Under the pieces are notes generated by a model that was given only the letters and a program-made list of their open reading frames with translations, made no database searches and was not told where the DNA came from. A DNA stretch of 64,000 nt from Colwellia chukchiensis (GTDB taxonomy: Bacteria > Pseudomonadota > Gammaproteobacteria > Enterobacterales > Alteromonadaceae), in contig NZ_NBOC01000012.1 in the NCBI RefSeq assembly GCF_002104455.1, positions 46,401 through 110,400 on the forward strand. Direction: 5' to 3'. Position 1 is the stretch's first letter. The number at the start of each line of letters is the position of its first letter. Below, one piece after another: positions 1-8,552 of the stretch. The translations under genes and the position numbers were made by a program.

Positions 1-26
1 CATGCCAAAGAGCTCTTGGCGGTAAA

Positions 27-893
27 TTAATGCTCTGGGTCGATAGCATTTGCTGCACTGATGCGAGCGACTCTTGCTGCTTCTTCAGCAAACGCGGCTT
101 TAATTTCTTCTAATACGGTATCAACATTGGCTGGCGCCGTGTTTGCTTGGTATAACCCCGTGAGTTTGCTTTCGGGACTTAATTCACCACGAGCAAAAAG
201 CGCCCACATTTCTTGTCCATACTGACTGTCTTTTAGCGCCGGACAAAACTGGCTGTAGTAATGCGTCATATTATCGATATCACGCATTAGCATAGCTTTC
301 GCATTATTGTTGGCAGCCGCATCAACGGCTTGGGGAAGGTCAATAATCACTGGACCATAATCGTTTACTAAAACATTAAACTCAGATAAGTCACCATGAA
401 TAATACCTGCGCAGAGCATTAATTTAACATAATGCATTACTAAAGCGTGATCTTCTTGTGCTTGCTCTGCCGACATCACCACATCATTTAAACGTGGCGC
501 GACATCGCCTTGTGCATCCGTGACCAACTCCATCAACAATACGCCGTCGAAGCAACCGTATGGCTGTGGCACGCGCACACCTGCGGCGGCTAACGTATAC
601 AGGGCGTCAACTTCGGCATTTTGCCAAGCAGACTCTTGTTGGCTGCGGCCATATTTTGAACCTTTTTCCATGGCACGGGCGCGACGGCTATTACGGCTTT
701 TTCTGCCTTCTTGGTATTGTGCGGCTTTTTTAAAGCTGCGTTTAATAGCTTCTTTATAGACTTTTGCACAGCGAATATCGTCGCCACAGCGCACCACATA
801 AACAGTGGCTTCTTTGCCACTCATTAATTGGCTGATCACGTTATCGATTAGGCCATCTTCAACAAGTGGCTGCAGGCGTTTAGGAACTTTCAT
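27..893 (-). CDS. RIO1-family serine/threonine protein kinase
   Basis: A 288-residue RIO-type atypical kinase. The catalytic loop HGDLSEFN lies at residues 166-173 (Asp168 and Asn173 visible), the metal-binding segment IIDLPQA has Asp185, and the likely ATP-binding lysine is in CAKVYK near residue 44. The segment at about 55-95 is rich in Arg/Lys/Gln, as is usual in bacterial members of this family. RIO kinases in eukaryotes and archaea act in ribosome maturation; the bacterial role is little known, so the substrate is not assigned. It stands alone, divergent from the dehydrogenase gene at 1048, with about 150 bp between them. The first methionine begins MKVPKRL and fits the family start. The family call is sure; the function is not. 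Confidence 0.88.
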   Translation of the reverse strand: MKVPKRLQPLVEDGLIDNVISQLMSGKEATVYVVRCGDDIRCAKVYKEAIKRSFKKAAQYQEGRKSRNSRRARAMEKGSKYGRSQQESAWQNAEVDALYTLAAAGVRVPQPYGCFDGVLLMELVTDAQGDVAPRLNDVVMSAEQAQEDHALVMHYVKLMLCAGIIHGDLSEFNVLVNDYGPVIIDLPQAVDAAANNNAKAMLMRDIDNMTHYYSQFCPALKDSQYGQEMWALFARGELSPESKLTGLYQANTAPANVDTVLEEIKAAFAEEAARVARISAANAIDPEH

Positions 894-1047
894 AGCGCCG
901 TTATACCTTAGTTAGCCCTAGGATACCAGTAAGAATAATTCCTATTGATATTATCAATCACACTAAAGGGTTATGGTCAGTCTATTTCACTTGATGTTAA
1001 CCTGGGTGCCAATAATAATATTGGCACCTAGCTATAACGACGAAAAC

Positions 1048-1986
1048 ATGATGCTCCCATTTATTAGCCAATTGCCAGCGCAGCAACAAACGATGTGGTT
1101 GGCAGCCTTGAGGCAAGCCATGCCAGAAGAACAAATAGTGTTGGCGAATTCGCTAACTAGGGCCGAGAAAAAACAATGTCAGTTGGCGATTGTTGCTAAC
1201 CCTGAGCTTGCGTCATTAGCAGCCTTTGAGCAATTAACTTGGCTACACAGTGTTTGGGCGGGTGTTGAGCATTTAATGACATCACTAAAGGGTTCACCGA
1301 TAGCTGTGGTGCGTTTAGTCGACCCTGTTCTCAGCCAAACCATGGCACAAGCGGCATTAGCTTGGAGCTTATACTTACACCGCGACATGCCACGCTATGC
1401 CAAACAACAGCGTAATAAACACTGGCAACAATGGCCCATTGTGCCGGCAAATGAGCGCCGTATTGGTATTCTTGGCTTAGGAGAGTTAGGTCAAGCCAGC
1501 GCGACACTATTACAGCAACAAGGCTTTTCTGTGATGGGCTGGAGTCGCAGCGAAAAAAAGCTGACTAATATTGCCAGTTTTTTTGGCGATAAGGGTTTAA
1601 CAGAGCTGTTGCAACAAAGTGATATTGTATTGTGTTTGCTACCACTAACACCAGCGACCACAGGGCTGCTTAACAAGCAACGCTTGGCGTTATTGCCCAC
1701 TGGCGCCGCGATCATTAATTTTGCTCGCGGTGCAATTGTAGATACCCAAGCCTTGCTTGATGCGTTAGATAACAATCAGCTTAGTCATGCCGTGCTTGAT
1801 GTGTTTGAGCAAGAGCCACTCAGCCAAAATAGTGGCTTATGGCTACACCCAGATATTACCATTTTACCGCATATTTCAGCGCCAACTAACCTCACGAGTG
1901 CCAGTAAAATTGTCGCCAAAAATATTCGCCAGTTTCGTCTAACAGGCAAGATTCCGCCAGCGGTTAATAAAGAAATTGGCTACTAA
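1048..1986 (+). CDS. GhrA-like D-2-hydroxyacid dehydrogenase (glyoxylate/hydroxypyruvate reductase type)
   Basis: NAD(P)H-dependent reductase of the D-isomer 2-hydroxyacid dehydrogenase family. From the ATG at 1048 the product is 312 residues, the length of E. coli GhrA. The Rossmann motif GLGELG is at about 143-148, the catalytic Arg in FARGAIVD at about 227, the Glu in DVFEQEPL at about 256 and the catalytic His in LPHISAPT at about 275. Likely reaction: reduction of glyoxylate or hydroxypyruvate in the cytoplasm. The frame stays open upstream to 973, but the added residues do not resemble the family N-terminus, so 1048 is preferred although no strong ribosome binding site is seen. It converges on the sortase gene, ending 20 bp before its stop. 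Other D-2-hydroxyacids are possible substrates. Confidence 0.85.
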   Translation: MMLPFISQLPAQQQTMWLAALRQAMPEEQIVLANSLTRAEKKQCQLAIVANPELASLAAFEQLTWLHSVWAGVEHLMTSLKGSPIAVVRLVDPVLSQTMAQAALAWSLYLHRDMPRYAKQQRNKHWQQWPIVPANERRIGILGLGELGQASATLLQQQGFSVMGWSRSEKKLTNIASFFGDKGLTELLQQSDIVLCLLPLTPATTGLLNKQRLALLPTGAAIINFARGAIVDTQALLDALDNNQLSHAVLDVFEQEPLSQNSGLWLHPDITILPHISAPTNLTSASKIVAKNIRQFRLTGKIPPAVNKEIGY

Positions 1987-2005
1987 TCATCAGTTGCCAC
2001 GGGCA

Positions 2006-2602
2006 TCAATTCTCACCACTTTTGCTCGCCAGTGGCGTGGCGATAACGAGGTAGCGCTGATCGGCTGTAGCTGTGATACCTTGGAAAGGATAGCATGTGA
2101 TCAACACTAAATGAGCGCCATTGGCGGGTAATGGCAGGTGCGCGGCGGTGCCATCGATGACCCTAATAGCCGTTACTTGATAACTTTGTTGATGGCCGTG
2201 CACATCAGTTAAGTTAATAATATCTTTTAATAACAGTTGTTGTAAAAATGCAAAATGACTGTCGCGATGACCTGCAACAACAAAAGGTTGCTCGGCATGA
2301 CTTTGGTTAAAGGGCGCAATTGCCGCCGCTGAAAATGCTAAACTGGTGGCATCACCGCCATTTAAAAGCACAATATTTTTCGCTAGGCGCGGGACACTTA
2401 ATTCGGCTAGCGCAAACGTATCTGCCCAAGGCCAAGGTTTAATGGCGAGTGGCGCCGTACCTTGCTCTTGGGCTGCTAATGCTTGTTGCCAACTGTGATA
2501 AATAAGCTGCTGCGACAACCAAGCCTTGGCAGGTAACCAACTCGCATGCAGTGACATTAACAGTCCGAAAACTAGCGCCAGTAGGGGAATTATTTTGCCC
2601 AT
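2006..2602 (-). CDS. class GN (marine proteobacterial type) sortase
   Basis: Membrane-anchored cysteine transpeptidase of the Gram-negative sortase group. The product is 198 residues from the ATG at 2602, which has GAGGT eight bases upstream; an ATG at 2653 overlapping the preceding stop as ATGA would add 17 residues and cannot be excluded. One N-terminal membrane segment (IIPLLALVFGLLMSL) is followed by the catalytic domain: His in VAGHRDSHF (residue 129 of the long form), Cys in LITCYPF (187) and Arg in DQRYLV (200), the complete sortase triad. The gene directly follows that of a VIT/VWA protein with a sorting signal. In this family sortase and single target are encoded side by side, so the pair is read as one dedicated system acting at the inner membrane/periplasm. 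Confidence 0.9.
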   Translation of the reverse strand: MGKIIPLLALVFGLLMSLHASWLPAKAWLSQQLIYHSWQQALAAQEQGTAPLAIKPWPWADTFALAELSVPRLAKNIVLLNGGDATSLAFSAAAIAPFNQSHAEQPFVVAGHRDSHFAFLQQLLLKDIINLTDVHGHQQSYQVTAIRVIDGTAAHLPLPANGAHLVLITCYPFQGITATADQRYLVIATPLASKSGEN

Positions 2603-2649
2603 GTCATTTAACCTCATGGTGTTTTTGTTGTTGGTGGTTTGCGCGCTGA

Positions 2650-4782
2650 TCATGGTTGCTGTTGATTATGCTTGCGCCAGCGCAACGCCAACAGCGCTAG
2701 CACTATCAGCATTGCGCCAAACAAGCATTGGAGCTGCCAACCAAGGGCCGTTTTTGGCATAGCCAACAATAAATTCTCATGGGCCTGAGCTAGCGTGCTG
2801 AGCTGACTTTCGATTGTGCTTTTCGCTTGCAATGGCATATCAGCTCGCTGTTTTTCGATGGCAATAAAACTGGTGTATGGTGACAATATTTGATGCGCAA
2901 GCGAGGTTGCTATCACCTGAGCTTTAACTTGCTCTGTGTTGGCCCCAGTAACTAAGGTGTCAATTAAGTCTGCTATTTTATCTCGTGCCCAAAGACTAGC
3001 GATGCCAGCTGCGGGCGAGTTGTCGGCGATAATGACTTGTTGATACCAAGGGCTACTGGCAGTTTCTCCGTCAATTTGTACACTGTTAATCGGCAGTGCT
3101 GACTTGATGGCTATTTGCAACGGCTCAGCTAAATACAAGTCAGGGATGCTTTTTGGGTAAACCTCTAACTGTGGATGAGCTTGGCGATCAAAGGTGAGCT
3201 TGATATTACGCATAGCCGGTTGGCTAATTTTTGTCATTAACTCTGATATTTGTCTTTGCACTTGGCTATTTTGTTGGATAAAGGTGGCGCTACCACGGCC
3301 AAATTGGGCAGCTTTTTTCATAAAATAGCCGTTTGGCGCTGCGCCTATACCCACCGTAAAGAGGCGTGTGTTGTTCGGCGCTTGCGCCAATAATTGCATT
3401 AATTCAAATTCATTCGCGACTGCGCCATCAGTAATAAAAACGATTTGCCTAAGGGCTTGCTCCATTTGCTGCTGTGCTTTATTCATTACTAAGGCTTGGC
3501 TCAGGGGCCGATACATTTCAGTACCGCCATCGGCTTGTAAGCTATTGATAAATTGTAAAGCTTGGTTAAGGTGATGCCTTGTTGCCATTTTTGTATTATT
3601 AAATAACAGCGTCGCATGATTATTAAAGGCGATAATATTGAAGCTATCGGCGTTTGAAAGTTGTAACAGTGCCAGTTGCAAGCTCGCTTTTGCTTGCACT
3701 ATGCTTGCACCTTGCATTGAGCCTGAGGTATCTATAATAAAAATGATATCGCGGGCAAAACTGCGCTCATGCTCAGTGTGCGGTGGAAAAATCGTCAATA
3801 AGGTATAGTAATCATCGGCGATTTTTTCGCTAAAACTACTGACTTGCGGTGTTTCGCTTGGCTGCAATTGCCAGTGCAAGTTGAAGTCGCGATGGGCGAT
3901 AATGGCCTCATCGGCTAAGCGAATTAAATACCCAGGTGCCTGATTGGGCAGCTTTTCACTGACGATCGGGTGGCTGTTACTGCCTAGGCTTGCAAGCTCA
4001 GCGCCGGCATTCAGGGATAGCGTAATGCTAGCCTGACTCTTGGCTAGCGTGTTAGCTTGGTTTGCAAAAAACTCTACGTTGTGCTCATCAGGCGCCTGCG
4101 CGCTATATTGACTGTGATAACGGTTTGTAATAGCTAAAGGTAGGTTGAGACTAAGTTGGTGCTGCTGAAAGTTGACCGGCATGATAAATTCCAGTCTAAC
4201 CACAACTTGGCTTTGTGCCGGGATATTAGCAATCTGATTGCTAAACAGATTCGGTCGTTGTTGTGTTACTAAGCTTGCCTTTTTCCCTTGTTGCTTGGCT
4301 TGTTGATAAAGCGCTTGTGCCGTTTGCTTTACCATCACTTTGCCAATAATTTCTTTGTCAGCCACTTTTATCGTTAAATGTTTTACCGCGGCATCTTCAG
4401 GTAGTGGAAATTGATATTTAGCGGACAGCGTCATGGCGTAGGGATTAATAAACACTTGTTGGACATTAACATAAGCTACTAAACCACTGATATTGACATT
4501 GATAACTTGATCGACGGGCAAGGTGGGTGTCTGTTGGTTGTCTGCCTGCTGAAAAACCAGTTGTGGGCTATTAATTAAGGGCTTTGCCTTGGTGGCTAAA
4601 TGGCGCGCCTGAGCGGCATCGTTGGCGCGTGCCCAAGGCGCAAGTAAGACCGATAAAATCGCTAGCAAAGCCAGGAGTAACGTCATACTCAACCAGACTC
4701 GCCGCTGCTTTTTGCGCCTTTGCGGGTAAAGAGTGGTATCTTTAGGGTCAATTAGGATCAACTTTTTATGGGGGCGTAGCAT
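2650..4782 (-). CDS. VIT/VWA-domain sortase target protein (marine sortase target type)
   Basis: Probable substrate of the adjacent sortase. The ATG at 4782 is chosen because GGAG lies six bases upstream (minus strand of 4789-4792), giving 710 residues; the frame continues up to 4881 without such support. An Arg/Lys-rich cytoplasmic start (PQRRKKQRR) precedes a hydrophobic signal/anchor, then a VIT (vault/inter-alpha-trypsin) domain of roughly 150 residues and a von Willebrand A domain with the MIDAS motif DTSGS. The C-terminus carries the sorting signal MPKTA at about 675-679, a membrane segment and the basic tail RWRKHNQQQP. The first position is Met rather than the Leu of LPXTG-like signals. 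It is transcribed ahead of the sortase, whose upstream ATG overlaps this stop. VWA proteins bind other proteins; the actual role here is unknown. Confidence 0.88.
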   Translation of the reverse strand: MLRPHKKLILIDPKDTTLYPQRRKKQRRVWLSMTLLLALLAILSVLLAPWARANDAAQARHLATKAKPLINSPQLVFQQADNQQTPTLPVDQVINVNISGLVAYVNVQQVFINPYAMTLSAKYQFPLPEDAAVKHLTIKVADKEIIGKVMVKQTAQALYQQAKQQGKKASLVTQQRPNLFSNQIANIPAQSQVVVRLEFIMPVNFQQHQLSLNLPLAITNRYHSQYSAQAPDEHNVEFFANQANTLAKSQASITLSLNAGAELASLGSNSHPIVSEKLPNQAPGYLIRLADEAIIAHRDFNLHWQLQPSETPQVSSFSEKIADDYYTLLTIFPPHTEHERSFARDIIFIIDTSGSMQGASIVQAKASLQLALLQLSNADSFNIIAFNNHATLLFNNTKMATRHHLNQALQFINSLQADGGTEMYRPLSQALVMNKAQQQMEQALRQIVFITDGAVANEFELMQLLAQAPNNTRLFTVGIGAAPNGYFMKKAAQFGRGSATFIQQNSQVQRQISELMTKISQPAMRNIKLTFDRQAHPQLEVYPKSIPDLYLAEPLQIAIKSALPINSVQIDGETASSPWYQQVIIADNSPAAGIASLWARDKIADLIDTLVTGANTEQVKAQVIATSLAHQILSPYTSFIAIEKQRADMPLQAKSTIESQLSTLAQAHENLLLAMPKTALGWQLQCLFGAMLIVLALLALRWRKHNQQQP

Positions 4783-4984
4783 GTCTTGCTCCAACAGGGG
4801 GATGATGATGCTATTACAACAAGGTAAAAAGTCGCGGGTGGGGTAACAATCAGGCAATCTGATGAACAATGATGGCAACATTATGGCGCAGCGAGATTAA
4901 CTCACTGTATCTAGCTTGCTTACCCAGAGCTAAACCTGAGCTTAGCCAATGCTTGAAGGCAAACCAGCCATCAACTATTGGACG

Positions 4985-6184
4985 TTATAAGGCTTTATTT
5001 TCCGCCAATAGCTGGTGAGCTTGCGCCCAAAACTGGCTGGAAATTTTATTGATGACATTAGATTCAGCGTTGATCAAAATAGCAAACCCTAAACCTAAGC
5101 TTGGTGAGTAGCCAATATCGGCCCGAAAACCGGCAACCCACCCTGAATGGTAGATAATGGGTTGACCGTTAAATTGATATATGCGCCAGCCATAACCGTA
5201 ATGCGCGTCGGTTAAATGCTCGCGCCAATAGCGTCGGCGTAGATCTTTTTTGGTTTTTATGCGCGGTGTGGTTAGCTCATTCAGCAATGCCGGCGATAAC
5301 ACCTCAGGGTTATGCCCTAAGTTTGCTATTAACCATTTTGCGAGATCGGTAATACTGGCATTCACGCCAGCCGCCGGAGCAACTTTAAAATAATCAGGTT
5401 CAACTGTCACGGTACGCCAAACATAGCGTTTAATGGCTTTGCCAGCGCTATTTTTACGGCCAGTATTGACCTTTTTTCTTAGAATATGGGGTTTGGCGGT
5501 GTTGTCTTGTGTTTGAAATACGTCAATACCCACAGAGGCATGGGTCATGGCTAGTGGTGTAAAAATACGTTCTTGCAGCAAGGTGCTATAGCTTTTATTT
5601 TGGCTCGCTTCAATGGCGGGCTGCAAAAAACCATAAGCAATATTTTGATAGCCATAACATTTTTCCGGTTGGCAAATAGGGCTCACCCGATCAAAGCGGC
5701 TAATAATTTTTTCCATACTCCAATTTTCATGTAATAAATTGTCGTAAGCATTGGGCATTAAACCACTGGAATGACTCAGTAAGTGCTTAAGTTGAATTTT
5801 ATCCGCCGCCCCTTGACGCGCTAATTGGAAGTTAGGAACATACTTGGTAATGGGGTCGGTTAAGTTGAGTAGCTGCTCTTGAGCCAGCATAGTGGTTAAG
5901 GTGGCGGCAAAGGGTTTAGACACGGAAGCGAGTCGAAATACGGTGTTGGCATCAACTTTTGTTTCTTTGCGGGTGTCGGTATGGCCAAAGCTTTCAATGG
6001 CAATAATTTGCTTGTTATGGACAATGGCATAGGCCGCGCCCGGAATATTAACCTTGGTTAACTCGCGCTCGATAGCGGCGGAAAGTTTATTGTTAAAACT
6101 TTGTAAATCAGAGGCATAACAAGCAAGAGAGGAAGAAATTGTTGCAAAAAACAGCATAAAACGAAACAGCATAGTTTTGCCCAT
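4985..6184 (-). CDS. secreted serine hydrolase of the beta-lactamase class C / CubicO family
   Basis: A periplasmic or secreted penicillin-binding-protein-fold hydrolase of about 399 residues. A signal peptide (MLFRFMLFFATISSSLACYA) is followed by the SxxK motif SVSK (Ser about 87, Lys about 90), the second motif YQN at about 177-179 and HSG in the third-motif position near the C-terminus. These three give the family's nucleophile and general base. Members range from class C beta-lactamases to D-aminopeptidases and esterases; nothing visible separates these, and the HSG motif argues against a classical AmpC (KTG). The start is uncertain: GTG at 6199, ATG at 6184 or ATG at 6172, none with a clear ribosome binding site. 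It is a single gene, not obviously linked to the sortase pair 100 bp downstream. Confidence 0.82.
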   Translation of the reverse strand: MGKTMLFRFMLFFATISSSLACYASDLQSFNNKLSAAIERELTKVNIPGAAYAIVHNKQIIAIESFGHTDTRKETKVDANTVFRLASVSKPFAATLTTMLAQEQLLNLTDPITKYVPNFQLARQGAADKIQLKHLLSHSSGLMPNAYDNLLHENWSMEKIISRFDRVSPICQPEKCYGYQNIAYGFLQPAIEASQNKSYSTLLQERIFTPLAMTHASVGIDVFQTQDNTAKPHILRKKVNTGRKNSAGKAIKRYVWRTVTVEPDYFKVAPAAGVNASITDLAKWLIANLGHNPEVLSPALLNELTTPRIKTKKDLRRRYWREHLTDAHYGYGWRIYQFNGQPIIYHSGWVAGFRADIGYSPSLGLGFAILINAESNVINKISSQFWAQAHQLLAENKAL

Positions 6185-6511
6185 ATCGATAAAACGCACA
6201 ATTCTAGCGAGTTAGTCGGCAAATAAGAAGTAGTTTTTTCTGCCCAGTTGAGCAAACTAACACGCAACTTTGCTGCTTCACACAAGTGTTAACCGGTTAT
6301 GAAGGATACGGGCTTTGCTGAGTCTGTGCTAAGTTAAGGTTTGTATCGGTTGTCAGCACCATGGCAATTATCGCCGTACAGGCGTTCAGCTCGGGTTAAT
6401 CGTCAGCGCTATACACTAGTGATCAGCTGCTAATGATCGTGCGCTATCGCAATTACTTGCGTTGTAAGGATTAATGAGCAATGAGCCATCAAATATAAAA
6501 AAGGATGAAAT
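6185..6511. other. intergenic region between divergent genes
   Basis: Non-coding stretch of about 327 bases between the serine hydrolase (minus) and the SIMPL protein gene (plus). It must hold both promoters, but no convincing -35/-10 pair, palindrome or repeat stands out by eye. AAGGATG just upstream of 6512 is the ribosome binding site of the SIMPL gene. Confidence 0.5.
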
Positions 6512-7249
6512 ATGAAAAACTTTCGCCGTCTTGCGCTACTGAGTCTTGTTAGCCTGACTTTTACTCACGCCAGTGTTGCCTTTGCAAACTCTAGCTTGCC
6601 AAACCATCGCCATATTTCAGTTACCGGCCAAGCGGAGTTGCAGGCCATGCCCGATACCGCTGTCTTGCACTTAAGCGTACAAAGCATGAAACAAACCAGC
6701 TTGGACGCAAAAAAGGATTTGGATCAACGAGTGAATAGGTTACTGGACGGTTTGACCGACTTTGGCATAGCTGAAAGCCAAGTGTCAGCATCAAATATAG
6801 CAACAGAAGCAAAACAAAACTATAACCGTGGTGAGCCAGCACAAGTGCTTGGCTATATTGCTCGCCGCAATATTAAGGTAACTTTAACTCAATTAGATAA
6901 ACTTAATGACTTTATGAACTTTGTCTTAAGCGTCAACATTAACGCAATTCGCAATATTGAGTTAAAGTCGTCAAAAGAGCAGCAACTGCAACAAGAGGTG
7001 AATAACCTAGCGGTGAAAAATGCCAAAAATAAGGGCCAAGCGTTGGCGAATGCTTTTGGGACAAATTTAGGGGCAATTTACAGCATTAATGCCAGCTCTA
7101 ATCATAGCTTTCATCGCTATGGCGCGAATAATGAAGCCTACCCAACTAGCGCTCGCATGGCAGATAGCATGGCAAAAGCCGGGCGTTACTTGCAAGAGAA
7201 TATAGTTTTTACTGCCTCGATTAGTGTGGTATTTGATCTTGAGTTATAA
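6512..7249 (+). CDS. SIMPL domain (DUF541) periplasmic protein
   Basis: A 245-residue exported protein. A signal peptide ends near residue 25 (THASVAFA followed by NSS). The body matches the SIMPL/DUF541 family in style: ISVTGQAELQAMPDTAVL at the start of the mature protein, the middle segment with the NIKVTLTQLDKLNDFM pattern, and a C-terminal segment ending ENIVFTASISVVFDLEL. Family members (E. coli YggE, BP26 of Brucella) are periplasmic oligomers linked to oxidative stress tolerance; the biochemical function is not settled. AAAGGATGAAAT precedes the ATG, which supports this start. It appears monocistronic. Confidence 0.83.
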   Translation: MKNFRRLALLSLVSLTFTHASVAFANSSLPNHRHISVTGQAELQAMPDTAVLHLSVQSMKQTSLDAKKDLDQRVNRLLDGLTDFGIAESQVSASNIATEAKQNYNRGEPAQVLGYIARRNIKVTLTQLDKLNDFMNFVLSVNINAIRNIELKSSKEQQLQQEVNNLAVKNAKNKGQALANAFGTNLGAIYSINASSNHSFHRYGANNEAYPTSARMADSMAKAGRYLQENIVFTASISVVFDLEL

Positions 7250-7428
7250 AGGAGAGTGCTATTGACAATACGCTGAGTCGCTGATGTTTTATAACTTGGC
7301 GGCAATTTTTGCTGGCTGTGGCTTTTTAAAGTGTGCCAATAAGCCTTGTTATGGTACTAAGGTGCCAATTATTCAGTGGTTAAAATACGCTAATCTTGTC
7401 GGTAAATGAATAAAATTTGGATCCCCTT

Positions 7429-8211
7429 ATGCTCAAAGAAAAAGTAGCCTTAATTACCGGCTCAACGAGTGGTATTGGTTTAGCAACCGCCCATGTACTA
7501 GCGCAACAGGGTATAAACCTAGTGTTGCACGGATTAGTGTCGGCCACCGAGGGTCAAGCCTTAGCCAATGATTTTATTGCGCAATATGGTATTAATGCCA
7601 TATTTGATGATGCCGACTTGCAAGACGTTGCCAGTATTGAACGCTTAATAACCAAGGCGATAAGCACTATGGGTAGTGTTGATATTTTAGTTAACAATGC
7701 CGGCATACAACACACGCAAAGTGCGGAAAGCTTTCCACTGGAAAAGTGGAATGCCATTATTGCCATTAATTTATCGGCTGCTTTTCATGCCATTCAATTT
7801 GCGCTACCAGCGATGAAACGCCAAGGCTGGGGGCGTATTATTAATGTAGCGTCAGTGCATGGTCTGGTTGGCTCGGTAAATAAATCGGCTTATTGTGCCG
7901 CTAAACATGGTTTGGTGGGGTTAACGAAAGTATTGGCATTAGAGTGTGCAGAGCAGGGTATTACCGTCAATGCAATTTGTCCTGGTTGGGTTGATACGCC
8001 CTTGATTAATGATCAAATATCGGCAATTGCTAAACAGCAAGATAGCAGCTTTGAGCAAGCTAAATACCAATTAGTGACTGCAAAGCAACCTTTACCTGAA
8101 ATGATGGCGCCGGCGCAAATTGGCGAGTTTATTTTATTTTTATGCTCAGATAGCGCTAAAAGTATCACAGGTGCTGCCTTACCTATGGACGGTGCCTGGA
8201 CCGCGCAATAA
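7429..8211 (+). CDS. 3-hydroxybutyrate dehydrogenase
   Basis: NAD-dependent short-chain dehydrogenase of 260 residues, oxidising D-3-hydroxybutyrate to acetoacetate. TGSTSGIG forms the cofactor-binding motif near residue 10, NNAG follows at about 88-91, the catalytic Ser is in VASVHGLV, and YCAAK is the Tyr-Lys pair. The segment CPGWVDTPLINDQ after the active site is characteristic of 3-hydroxybutyrate dehydrogenases, whose Trp helps bind substrate; this is why the call is narrower than 'SDR'. The ATG at 7429 is chosen over an in-frame TTG at 7417 because the family begins directly with the MLKEKVALITG segment. Neighbours include an HSL-type hydrolase, an MFS carrier and, 10 kb on, a PHB-depolymerase-type esterase, which fits 3-hydroxybutyrate catabolism. 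Confidence 0.88.
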   Translation: MLKEKVALITGSTSGIGLATAHVLAQQGINLVLHGLVSATEGQALANDFIAQYGINAIFDDADLQDVASIERLITKAISTMGSVDILVNNAGIQHTQSAESFPLEKWNAIIAINLSAAFHAIQFALPAMKRQGWGRIINVASVHGLVGSVNKSAYCAAKHGLVGLTKVLALECAEQGITVNAICPGWVDTPLINDQISAIAKQQDSSFEQAKYQLVTAKQPLPEMMAPAQIGEFILFLCSDSAKSITGAALPMDGAWTAQ

Positions 8212-8235
8212 AATTTCACCCTCTAAAATCTTGCC

Positions 8236-8283
8236 AGCCTAGGTATTGATGGCTCTTTGTGGCTAATAAATCCTAGGCTTTTT
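8236..8283 (+). terminator. possible terminator hairpin after 3-hydroxybutyrate dehydrogenase
   Basis: AGCCTAGG (8236-8243) and CCTAGGCT (8272-8279) are perfectly complementary and are followed by TTTTT. The loop of 28 bases is long for an intrinsic terminator, so the call is tentative. The T tract is also the start of the first 49-bp repeat unit. Confidence 0.45.
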
Positions 8284-8421
8284 CGTTGCAGACAAACGCT
8301 AAGTACTGACCTCCCTGTCAGCACAGCTTTTTCGTTCCAGACAAAAGCTAAGTACTGACCTCCCTGTCAGCACAGCTTTTTCGTTCCAGACAAAAGCTAA
8401 GTACTGACTTCCCTGTCAGCA
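8277..8421. repeat. three tandem copies of a 49-bp repeat
   Basis: Units start at 8277, 8326 and 8375, exactly 49 bases apart; the last is cut short at about 8421. Copies 2 and 3 are nearly identical (one C/T change), while copy 1 has two or three differences. Each unit has two inverted repeats: GCTTTT...AAAAGC (imperfect in copy 1), and CTGAC-ctccct-GTCAG (ctt in place of ctc in copy 3). The array lies in the gap between convergent genes. It contains no convincing gene. Function unknown; it could be a dispersed intergenic element or a tandem RNA hairpin array. Confidence 0.9.
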
Positions 8422-8552
8422 GTTCAGTAAACTAATTGATGCGCTTTTTGAAAAGAAAAAAAGGGCTAACTCAAGCACTTGCAGAAATAAATTCTGGCAT
8501 TGGCTTGAGCAGCCCATTAGGAAGTAGGGTGATGGCTGCACGGTCACAGGGT

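Noticed and set aside
973..1047. Longer N-terminus for the 2-hydroxyacid dehydrogenase
   Set aside because: The added residues lack family likeness, and 312 residues from 1048 is the expected length with catalytic residues at the expected numbers.
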